DNA from: Candidatus Poribacteria bacterium
GTDB taxonomy: Bacteria > Poribacteria > WGA-4E > WGA-3G
Length of the DNA: 5,218 nucleotides
NCBI GenBank assembly: GCA_009842375.1
Contig: VYFM01000555.1
Span: forward strand, 1 to 5,218
Reading direction: 5' to 3'
This document shows positions 1 through 5,218 of this stretch, piece by piece. Below the pieces are notes generated by a model. It saw only the letters and a program-made list of their open reading frames with translations. It made no database searches and was not told the DNA's origin. The position numbers and the translations under genes are program-made. Positions within the stretch are counted from its first letter, which is position 1, and every line of letters begins with the position of its first letter.

Positions 1-11
1 TTAAAAAACAC

Positions 12-40
12 TTGCAAACTACGTTTGAATATGCTATACT
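12..40 (+). promoter_or_regulatory. Sigma70-type promoter upstream of moaA
   Basis: The -35 box TTGCAA lies at 12-17 and the -10 box TATACT at 35-40. They are separated by exactly 17 bases, the optimal spacing for the housekeeping sigma factor. The bases just before the -10 box (TGC, 32-34) make it an extended -10. Transcription would start near 46-48, giving a leader of about 22-24 bases before the moaA ATG at 70. This is the best promoter-like sequence in the window and probably drives moaA, perhaps with the suf genes behind it. It is a consensus match only; no regulator site is evident around it. Confidence 0.7.
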
Positions 41-69
41 TTAAATAAATAAAATCGGTCTATTTAACA

Positions 70-1065
70 ATGAAGCAGCAACTAATTGATAGTTTTGGAC
101 GTGTCCATACAAACCTTAGAATCTCCGTCACAGATGTATGCAATTTTCGGTGCATTTATTGTATGCCTGAGGACATGGTATTTATGCCAGATACCACTCT
201 TATGACGGACGACGAGATACTACATCTCACACGTATCTTTGTTGGGTTAGGGGTTAACAAGATTCGGATAACAGGAGGGGAACCGCTTGTACGTCCCAGT
301 GTTCCACATCTCATTGAACAACTTGGTGAGATGGAGGCATTGAAAGACATCAGTTTGACCACGAATGGTATTGGGTTAATTACCCAAGCACAGGCACTAT
401 ATGATGCAGGACTAAGACGTATCAATGTGAGTTTGGATACGCTCAACGAAGAAAAGTTTGAACAGATGACACGACGCAAAGTTCTCTCACGGGTTCTTGA
501 AGGACTTAAAACTGCACATGAATGTGGGTTTAATCCGATTAAAGTCAACGCAGTTGCGATGCGCGGGTTTACCGATGATGAAATCCTGGATTTAGCCACC
601 TTTGCACGTAAAAACAGTTATCAGCTGCGGTTCATAGAGTTCATGCCATTGGATGCAGATGATATTTGGGGACGGAATATGTTCATCCCCGGTAAGGAGA
701 TTATTGATAAGATTAGCAGTGTATATCCATTGGAAAGGTTGTCTTTAAACGGAGATTCAAAGAGTGATACAGCACAACGTTACCGCTTCGCTGATAACGG
801 TGCTGAACTTGGTGTCATACCTTCCGTTAGTGAACCGTTTTGTGAAAGCTGCAACCGTATCCGTCTCACAGCTGATGGTAAGTTCCGAACGTGCCTTTTC
901 TCACTCACAGAGACCGATTTACTCACGCCATTACGTGAAGGTGTTTCGGATGAAAAAATTGAGAAACTCATAATTAATGCAGTAGCAGAAAAAGAGGCGG
1001 GACATAAAATAAATGCTGCTGACTTTATTAAACCTGAACGGAATATGTCAAGGATTGGTGGATAA
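70..1065 (+). CDS. moaA: GTP 3',8-cyclase MoaA (molybdenum cofactor biosynthesis)
   Basis: MoaA is a cytoplasmic radical SAM enzyme. It converts GTP to 3',8-cyclo-7,8-dihydro-GTP, which MoaC then turns into cyclic pyranopterin monophosphate, the first molybdenum cofactor intermediate. The 331-residue length is normal for the family. The N-terminal radical SAM motif CxxxCxxC is at Cys24, Cys28 and Cys31, and the SAM-binding GGEP at 69-72. RFIEFMP is near 188-194. The second, substrate-side [4Fe-4S] cluster is ligated by Cys258, Cys261 and Cys275 (CxxC-x13-C). Arg17, Arg263 and Arg265 occupy the places of family GTP-binding arginines. The protein ends in the conserved C-terminal Gly-Gly that is needed for activity. 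All key residues are present, so it should be functional. The ATG at 70 is the only possible start, because an in-frame TAA lies at 46-48 with no start codon between. No Shine-Dalgarno sequence precedes it, unlike the genes downstream. No other moa or moe gene is in the window. Confidence 0.96.
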   Translation: MKQQLIDSFGRVHTNLRISVTDVCNFRCIYCMPEDMVFMPDTTLMTDDEILHLTRIFVGLGVNKIRITGGEPLVRPSVPHLIEQLGEMEALKDISLTTNGIGLITQAQALYDAGLRRINVSLDTLNEEKFEQMTRRKVLSRVLEGLKTAHECGFNPIKVNAVAMRGFTDDEILDLATFARKNSYQLRFIEFMPLDADDIWGRNMFIPGKEIIDKISSVYPLERLSLNGDSKSDTAQRYRFADNGAELGVIPSVSEPFCESCNRIRLTADGKFRTCLFSLTETDLLTPLREGVSDEKIEKLIINAVAEKEAGHKINAADFIKPERNMSRIGG

Positions 1066-1100
1066 GCAATAATACATATCTGAATAATTAATCTAAGTAT

Positions 1101-1106
1101 AAGGAG
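1101..1106 (+). promoter_or_regulatory. Ribosome binding site of sufC, long spacing
   Basis: AAGGAG lies 14 bases before the ATG at 1121, longer than the usual 5-10. A weaker purine stretch AGAG (1117-1120) directly abuts the ATG. No other in-frame start fits better, because the next ATG, at 1128, is out of frame. Confidence 0.6.
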
Positions 1107-1120
1107 TCTGAAGTTAAGAG

Positions 1121-1918
1121 ATGAGCAATGAATTAATAATTAAAGATTTACACATCAGTGTACAAGGTAATCAGATCATCAAAGGTTTAACTGTCTCTGT
1201 CAAACCGGGAGAGGTACATGCGCTTATGGGACCGAACGGGTCGGGTAAAAGTACGCTTGCTTATGGATTGATGGGTCATCCCTCTTATGATATTGATTCT
1301 GGTGAAGTAATCTTTAATGGAGTTGATGTTCTGGAATTGGAACCGAATGAACGTGCAAAATTGGGGCTTTTTCTTGCTTTTCAATACCCGACAGTTATCC
1401 CTGGTGTCAGTTTAGCGAATTTCTTGCGTAGTGCTGTCAGCGCCGTCCGTTCTACTGATACAAACGGTTCTGATGACACAGAACTTATACCGATGAGGGA
1501 ATTTCGTAAGGAACTACGTGAAAAAATGGATCAACTCGGTATGGACGATTCGTTCGCAAGGCGTTATTTAAATGATGGATTCTCGGGTGGAGAGAAAAAA
1601 CGTGCTGAAATCCTACAACTTGCAATGCTTGAACCGAAAATTGCTGTACTTGATGAAACTGACTCAGGACTTGATATTGACGCTGTTCGCATTGTTGGCG
1701 AAAGCGTGAATAGTTTGGTTGGACCTGAGCTCGGTGTTTTCATAATAACACACTATCCACGTTTGTTGGACTATATTCGACCACAGTTTGTACATATCCT
1801 ACTTGATGGTAGAATTGTGGAATCTGGTGGCTGGGAACTTACACAGATATTAGAAGAAGAAGGCTACGATCCGATAAAAGAAAAACACGGAATTGCTGAA
1901 GTTGTTCAGCAAAATTGA
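1121..1918 (+). CDS. sufC: Fe-S cluster assembly ATPase SufC
   Basis: SufC is the ABC-type ATPase of the SufBC2D complex. It is soluble, not part of a transporter. ATP-driven dimerisation of two SufC subunits reshapes the SufB-SufD pair so that a cluster can form. The 265 residues are slightly above the usual 245-260. Every nucleotide-binding motif is visible: Walker A GPNGSGKS at 37-44, Q-loop Gln88 in the FQYP segment typical of SufC, signature SGGEKKR at 155-161, Walker B IAVLDE at 174-179, D-loop SGLD at 182-185 and switch His211. The SGGEKKR signature and DETDSGLD sequence separate SufC from transporter ATPases. A small polar stretch near 110-118 (STDTNGSDD) probably accounts for the extra length. 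The gene lies 55 bases after moaA with no visible terminator between, and 21 bases before sufB. Confidence 0.96.
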   Translation: MSNELIIKDLHISVQGNQIIKGLTVSVKPGEVHALMGPNGSGKSTLAYGLMGHPSYDIDSGEVIFNGVDVLELEPNERAKLGLFLAFQYPTVIPGVSLANFLRSAVSAVRSTDTNGSDDTELIPMREFRKELREKMDQLGMDDSFARRYLNDGFSGGEKKRAEILQLAMLEPKIAVLDETDSGLDIDAVRIVGESVNSLVGPELGVFIITHYPRLLDYIRPQFVHILLDGRIVESGGWELTQILEEEGYDPIKEKHGIAEVVQQN

Positions 1919-1924
1919 TTATAA

Positions 1925-1931
1925 AAGGAGG
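1925..1931 (+). promoter_or_regulatory. Strong ribosome binding site of sufB
   Basis: AAGGAGG, a full Shine-Dalgarno match, lies 8 bases before the ATG at 1940. This fixes the sufB start and suggests efficient translation. Confidence 0.85.
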
Positions 1932-1939
1932 AACATAAA

Positions 1940-3358
1940 ATGGCAACCCCCGAAACGCAACAACTTGAAGAAATGGGTATCAGTAAAGACTATAAATACG
2001 GGTTTCACGATGATGTTAAGCCTACGTTTAAATCCCGAAAAGGATTGGACGAAGAGATTATCAATCAGATGTGCGACATTAAAGAAGAACCCGATTGGAT
2101 GCGTGAGTATAGACTCAAGGCTTATGAAATCTTTAAACAGAAGCCGATGACGAAATGGGGTGGTGATCTTTCGCAACTCGATTTTAACGACATCTATTAC
2201 TACGTCAAAGCCTCTGACCGAAGTGAACGGAGTTGGGATGATGTGCCAGAAGACATTAAGAAAACCTTCGACCGACTCGGTATACCAGAAGCTGAACGGA
2301 AATTCCTCGCGGGTGTCGGCGCACAATATGATTCCGAAGTCGTCTATCACAACCTTGTTGAGGAATTGGACAAAATTGGTGTCGTTTTTGTTGATACGGA
2401 TACTGCTGTCAAAGAATATCCTGACCTTGTGAAGAAATACTTCGGTACCATTATTCCGTCTGCTGATAACCAATTTGCTGCCTTGAATAGTGCTGTATGG
2501 AGTGGTGGTAGTTTTATTTATGTACCACCCGGTGTAAAGGTCGACCATCCATTACAGGCATATTTCCGTATCAACAGTGAGAACATGGGGCAATTTGAAC
2601 GCACGCTTATCATCGCTGACGAAGGTTCACAAGTACATTATGTTGAGGGTTGTACAGCACCAACATTCAGTAGTGAATCCTTGCATAGTGCAGTTGTCGA
2701 GATTATATGCATGAAAGGTTCGCGTGTGCGTTACACGACTATCCAGAATTGGGCAGGAAATGTCTATAATCTTGTCACCAAACGTGCTCTTGCTTATGAA
2801 GACGCACAGATGGAATGGGTTGATGGTAATCTCGGCAGTAAGTTGACGATGAAATATCCGAGTGTCTATATGATGGAACCCGGTGCGCGCGGAGAGATTC
2901 TATCCATCGCTTTCGCAAGTAAAGGACAACATCAGGATGCAGGTGCCAAAGTCTACCATTGTGCACCGCACACTACCTCACAGATCACGTCAAAGTCCAT
3001 TAGTAAGGATGGCGGACGTTCCAGTTATCGCGGTTGGGTTGACGTTGCAAAAGGTGCAAAGGGATGCAAATCTCACGTTGTATGTGATGCGCTTCTCCTT
3101 GACAAGGATTCTCGCTCAGATACCTATCCGGTGATTGAAATCAATGAAAACGATACCAACATAGAGCACGAGGCTCGCGTGAGTAAAATTGGTGAAGAGC
3201 AGCTCTTCTACCTAATGAGTCGTGGACTAACGGAAGAGGAAGCATCCACTATGATTGTCAACGGGTTCATTGAGCCACTTGTCAAAGAACTGCCGATGGA
3301 ATATGCTGTTGAGATGAACCGTCTCATCCAACTTCAGATGGAAGGTTCAATTGGATAG
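1940..3358 (+). CDS. sufB: Fe-S cluster assembly scaffold protein SufB
   Basis: SufB is the scaffold subunit of the cytoplasmic SufBC2D complex. It accepts persulfide sulfur and is where the nascent cluster is built, at the interface with SufD. The 472 residues match the usual 465-495. The N-terminal helical part carries the family motif around Pro51-Trp53-Met54-Arg55. A long beta-helix core follows, then a helical C-terminal region containing QLFYLMSRG and ending in MEGSIG. Functional residues can be placed: Cys382 in VVCDALLL corresponds to E. coli Cys405. Glu409-His410-Glu411 in the IEHEA motif correspond to Glu432-His433-Glu434. The 29-residue spacing from the cysteine to the last glutamate is the same in both. 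Cys376 is an additional nearby cysteine. The sequence resembles SufB proteins of Actinobacteria and similar bacteria more than that of E. coli. The stop codon overlaps the purine-rich ribosome binding region of sufD, so the two genes are probably translated together. Confidence 0.97.
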   Translation: MATPETQQLEEMGISKDYKYGFHDDVKPTFKSRKGLDEEIINQMCDIKEEPDWMREYRLKAYEIFKQKPMTKWGGDLSQLDFNDIYYYVKASDRSERSWDDVPEDIKKTFDRLGIPEAERKFLAGVGAQYDSEVVYHNLVEELDKIGVVFVDTDTAVKEYPDLVKKYFGTIIPSADNQFAALNSAVWSGGSFIYVPPGVKVDHPLQAYFRINSENMGQFERTLIIADEGSQVHYVEGCTAPTFSSESLHSAVVEIICMKGSRVRYTTIQNWAGNVYNLVTKRALAYEDAQMEWVDGNLGSKLTMKYPSVYMMEPGARGEILSIAFASKGQHQDAGAKVYHCAPHTTSQITSKSISKDGGRSSYRGWVDVAKGAKGCKSHVVCDALLLDKDSRSDTYPVIEINENDTNIEHEARVSKIGEEQLFYLMSRGLTEEEASTMIVNGFIEPLVKELPMEYAVEMNRLIQLQMEGSIG

Positions 3359-3365
3359 GAGAGGG
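3357..3365 (+). promoter_or_regulatory. Ribosome binding region of sufD overlapping the sufB stop
   Basis: A purine run (AGGAGAGGG) begins inside the sufB TAG stop (3356-3358). GGAG at 3358-3361 sits 11 bases before the TTG at 3373, and AGGG at 3362-3365 sits 7 bases before it. This supports TTG as the sufD start and suggests that ribosomes finishing sufB re-initiate on sufD. Confidence 0.65.
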
Positions 3366-3372
3366 TGCTGCA

Positions 3373-4722
3373 TTGCAAACAGGTAATTTTACAAAAGACT
3401 ATGTTGAGAAAATAGCACGTGATGAGCCTAAGTGGATGCGCGACAGACGGTTAAAGGCATACTCTCTTTACGAATCGTTGCCGATGCCGCATACGACTGA
3501 AGATGATGTTTGGCGACGTACTGTTGATATGCGTACCCAGGATTACTGGCGTAGAACTCGTCGGAATCTGCGTGGGTTTGCTGTTGAAAATTATCAGCCC
3601 GTTGCCGAAACAAATGGTAGTGTGTCGACTGAAGTAGACGGTGGTGCGGGGGTTTATGTCCAAGTTGATGGGAATCCTCAAAACACATACTTGTCACCTG
3701 AATTAGAAAAAAAGAATGTCTACTTCGCTGACTTGCACACTGCACTAAAGGAACGCGGTGAACTCATCCGTGACTACTTTATGACAAAGGCAGTCACTTT
3801 AGAAACGACCCTTAAAAGTGGAAACTTCGCAAGTAGTAACGCTTTTGACGCACTCCATGGGGCATTTTGGCGGGGTGGATATGTTATCCACGTTCCGAAA
3901 AGTGTCAGAATAGAAGATCCGTTACGGGTGTTTATTCGTCATTCCAAGGATCAGCACGCGGATTTGTCGCATGTCCTACTCATTACTGAAGAAGATAGTC
4001 AAGTTGTTATTATAGAGGATAATGCATCTGATGATCCAAATTCAGGAGGCTTACACTGTGGTGCAGTAGAGATTTTCGCTGGACAGAATTCCAATGTAAC
4101 TTATGTGCAGGTACAACATTGGAATCGTCAGGTATGGAATTTTGCTTCACAACGTTCTGTTGTAAGCAAAGATGCGCAGCTTCACTGGGTTTCTGCAACC
4201 TTTGGTGGGAAATTAAGTAAACTGAATCAAGCGATTATCTTAGATGGGACTGGCAGTAATGCCCAATTGTTAGGTTTAGCATTTACCGATGCACGACAAC
4301 ATTTAGATGTTAGTACTGCACAGGAACATTTGTCTCCGTATACTTCAAGCGATTTACTCTATAGAAATGTCCTAAAAGATAGGTCGCAAACGGCTTGGGG
4401 TGGTAACATCTATGTTTATCCCGGTGCAAACTATACCGATGCGTATCAGAAGAATGATAATTTACTGCTGAGTGAACGCGCACATGCAGATACATTACCG
4501 GGATTAGAGATTGAAGCACATGAAGTTCGATGCACACACGGTGCTACTGCCGGACAAATTGATGCAGAGCAAGTCTTCTACTTGATGAGTCGTGGTATAC
4601 CTTATGATTTAGCCGAGAAACTTATTGTTGACGGGTTTTTTGAACCTGTCATGGAACGTATCCCCCTGGATGCTGTTCGAGAAGAAATGCAAGAATTTGT
4701 CTCACGTAAGTTAGAAACATAG
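3373..4722 (+). CDS. sufD: Fe-S cluster assembly protein SufD, TTG start
   Basis: SufD is the paralogue and partner of SufB in the SufBC2D complex. It shapes the cluster-forming interface and is linked to iron acquisition. The 449 residues are typical. It shows the SufB/SufD architecture: an N-terminal motif (Pro19 to Arg25, with Trp21-Met22) matching SufB 51-55, a beta-helix core and a helical C-terminus with QVFYLMSRG. Cys387 and His389 in RCTHGAT match the E. coli SufD Cys358 and His360 pair; the histidine is needed for cluster assembly. In this motif SufD has THGA where SufB has EHEA, which identifies which paralogue this is. The TTG start was chosen because no ATG or GTG lies in frame between it and the sufB stop. 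The next in-frame ATG, at 3436, would remove the conserved segment before Met22. The gap to sufB is 14 bases and to the glutaredoxin gene 52 bases. Confidence 0.94.
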   Translation: MQTGNFTKDYVEKIARDEPKWMRDRRLKAYSLYESLPMPHTTEDDVWRRTVDMRTQDYWRRTRRNLRGFAVENYQPVAETNGSVSTEVDGGAGVYVQVDGNPQNTYLSPELEKKNVYFADLHTALKERGELIRDYFMTKAVTLETTLKSGNFASSNAFDALHGAFWRGGYVIHVPKSVRIEDPLRVFIRHSKDQHADLSHVLLITEEDSQVVIIEDNASDDPNSGGLHCGAVEIFAGQNSNVTYVQVQHWNRQVWNFASQRSVVSKDAQLHWVSATFGGKLSKLNQAIILDGTGSNAQLLGLAFTDARQHLDVSTAQEHLSPYTSSDLLYRNVLKDRSQTAWGGNIYVYPGANYTDAYQKNDNLLLSERAHADTLPGLEIEAHEVRCTHGATAGQIDAEQVFYLMSRGIPYDLAEKLIVDGFFEPVMERIPLDAVREEMQEFVSRKLET

Positions 4723-4731
4723 TTAACGTAA

Positions 4732-4750
4732 GCACGTCGTATGACAGTGC
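4732..4750 (+). other. Small bulged hairpin between sufD and the glutaredoxin gene
   Basis: GCACGTC (4732-4738) pairs with GACAGTGC (4743-4750), leaving one bulged A at 4746 and a GTAT loop at 4739-4742. This gives a 7-base-pair stem just upstream of the next gene's ribosome binding site. No T-run follows, so it does not look like an intrinsic terminator. It could be an mRNA processing or stability element, or chance. No convincing promoter pair is visible in this 52-base gap. Confidence 0.3.
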
Positions 4751-4759
4751 CATACTAAA

Positions 4760-4765
4760 AAGGAG
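4760..4765 (+). promoter_or_regulatory. Ribosome binding site of the glutaredoxin-like gene
   Basis: AAGGAG lies 9 bases before the ATG at 4775, an ordinary spacing that fixes this start. Confidence 0.8.
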
Positions 4766-4774
4766 AATACAACA

Positions 4775-5116
4775 ATGGATCAACCCAAAATTATCGCATA
4801 CATGAAACCTGTCTGTGGCTGGAGCAACGGTGTCCGTGCCATATTCGACAAATATAATTTAGAATACGAAGACAGAGATATTATCAATAACCAAGAAAAT
4901 TATATTGAAATGGTTCAGAAGACAAGGCAACAATTCCAACCTTGTGTCCAAATTGATGACATCATTCTTGCTGATGTGAGTGGGGATGAAGTTGAAGCGT
5001 ATCTGCTTGAAGAGGGCATTGTAGCACCCAACGAAGCTGAAACGGATGTTCCTACGGATCAGGCATGCGAAGATCACGGTCCATCTCCTGTGAATATTGG
5101 ATTCCCGAGTAGGTAA
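4775..5116 (+). CDS. Glutaredoxin-like protein with CGWS active site
   Basis: This 113-residue protein has a glutaredoxin-type thioredoxin fold over about residues 4-83. It begins with a beta strand (KIIAYMKP), followed by the active site Cys14-Gly15-Trp16-Ser17 at the start of a helix. CGWS resembles the CGFS of monothiol glutaredoxins, which bind and pass on [2Fe-2S] clusters with glutathione. Pro56, in QPCVQID, occupies the cis-proline position and is followed directly by a second cysteine, Cys57. The usual Gly-Gly-Cys/Ser-Asp motif is replaced by ADVSGDE (66-72). Residues 84-113 form an acidic, proline-containing tail with Cys98 and His101 that is not part of the core fold. No signal peptide is seen, so it should be cytoplasmic. 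Its place right after sufCBD suggests a role in cluster transfer or thiol redox control for Fe-S assembly. That role is inferred, since a plain thiol reductase is also possible. No standard gene symbol can be assigned safely. Confidence 0.82.
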   Translation: MDQPKIIAYMKPVCGWSNGVRAIFDKYNLEYEDRDIINNQENYIEMVQKTRQQFQPCVQIDDIILADVSGDEVEAYLLEEGIVAPNEAETDVPTDQACEDHGPSPVNIGFPSR

Positions 5117-5140
5117 AACCAATTTCATTACATTCTGATA

Positions 5141-5161
5141 TGCGCGCTGTCCAAGCGCGCA
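5141..5161 (+). terminator. GC-rich hairpin after the glutaredoxin gene, possible terminator
   Basis: TGCGCGCT (5141-5148) and AGCGCGCA (5154-5161) form a perfect 8-base-pair stem, six pairs of it G-C, around a 5-base loop (GTCCA). It begins 24 bases after the stop codon. The following bases (ATTTCATGTTATG) are A/T-rich but contain only three consecutive Ts, so a strong Rho-independent terminator is doubtful. It is the only strong intergenic hairpin and marks the likely end of the gene cluster. It could also be a dispersed intergenic repeat. Confidence 0.5.
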
Positions 5162-5167
5162 ATTTCA

Positions 5168-5176
5168 TGTTATGAT
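5168..5176 (+). promoter_or_regulatory. Possible extended -10 promoter element for a gene beyond the window
   Basis: TGTTATGAT contains the extended -10 TGn followed by TATGAT (5171-5176, one mismatch to TATAAT). The matching -35 position would fall inside the hairpin and is poor (TGTCCA at 5148-5153). This would place a new transcription start near 5183, after the hairpin. Evidence is weak. Confidence 0.25.
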
Positions 5177-5193
5177 TCAATAGATTCAAGATT

Positions 5194-5200
5194 AAGGAGG
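5194..5200 (+). promoter_or_regulatory. Shine-Dalgarno-like sequence near the window end
   Basis: AAGGAGG is a full Shine-Dalgarno match on the + strand. However, no ATG, GTG or TTG follows within the remaining 18 bases, so any start codon is beyond the edge and further away than usual. A second AGGA at 5215-5218 may be the functional site for a gene starting just outside. This suggests another + strand gene downstream but does not prove it. Confidence 0.4.
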
Positions 5201-5218
5201 AGTTAGGGTAGGTTAGGA

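Noticed and set aside
1..69. A molybdenum cofactor riboswitch upstream of moaA
   Set aside because: With the promoter at 12-40 the leader is only about 22-24 bases, far too short, and no structured element is visible in the 69 bases available.
371..387. Inverted repeat TTGGGT-N5-ACCCAA inside moaA
   Set aside because: The 6-base arms lie in conserved coding sequence far from any promoter. It resembles an operator only superficially and is likely chance.
156..599. Minus-strand open frame of 147 codons inside moaA
   Set aside because: It is antisense to the radical SAM core of moaA, is rich in Ser/Ile/Arg with no motif, and is best explained as a shadow frame.
1066..1120. Separate promoter or SufR/IscR-type operator before sufC
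   Set aside because: The gap has A/T-rich -10-like words but no matching -35 at proper spacing and no clear palindrome, so it cannot be supported.
1919..2548. Long open frame on the minus strand opposite the start of sufB
   Set aside because: It lies entirely antisense to a well-conserved sufB gene plus its ribosome binding site, and its translation resembles no known family. It is a by-product of sufB codon usage.
1940..4722. sufB and sufD as a recent duplication
   Set aside because: They share fold and motifs (the Trp-Met-Arg segment, FYLMSRG, the Glu/Thr-His motif), but overall identity is low. This is the ancient SufB/SufD paralogy found across bacteria, not a local duplication.
5203..5218. 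Telomere-like TTAGGG repeat at the window end
   Set aside because: The words are irregular and only about 16 bases long in a bacterial gene leader; they are more simply a purine-rich translation start region.

Overview
The window is about 5.2 kb of compact bacterial DNA with moderate G+C (about 40-45% by eye). Five complete genes, all on the + strand, make up about 90% of it. It reads as ordinary bacterial chromosome: no insertion sequence, phage gene, CRISPR array, tRNA or rRNA is visible. The gene order sufC-sufB-sufD, with SufB resembling the SufB proteins of Actinobacteria and other non-proteobacteria, points away from the E. coli type of suf operon (sufABCDSE). The species cannot be named from this sequence. 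A poorly cultured phylum is possible, but that is an impression only.

Layout. Positions 1-69 hold a near-consensus sigma70-type promoter (TTGCAA, 17-base spacer, TATACT with an extended -10 TG). A short A/T-rich leader with no visible ribosome binding site follows. Positions 70-1065 are moaA (molybdenum cofactor biosynthesis, radical SAM). After a 55-base gap come sufC (1121-1918), sufB (1940-3358) and sufD (3373-4722), separated by only 21 and 14 bases. sufD starts with TTG. A 52-base gap with a small bulged hairpin precedes a glutaredoxin-like gene (4775-5116) with a CGWS active site. The last 102 bases hold a GC-rich hairpin, a possible extended -10 promoter and a strong Shine-Dalgarno sequence, but no start codon before the window ends.

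How the genes fit together. SufB, SufC and SufD form the SufBC2D scaffold complex that assembles Fe-S clusters using ATP hydrolysis by SufC. A monothiol-type glutaredoxin next to it could carry clusters or handle thiols for the same pathway. MoaA needs two [4Fe-4S] clusters, so it is a plausible client of the machinery encoded just downstream. No terminator is visible between moaA and sufC, so one transcript from the promoter at 12-40 could cover all five genes. The sulfur donor (SufS cysteine desulfurase with SufE or SufU) and a SufA/SufT-type carrier are not in the window. I found no clear evidence of a wholly new system. The points most worth a second look are the unusual glutaredoxin, the moaA-suf linkage, and the leader without a Shine-Dalgarno sequence.
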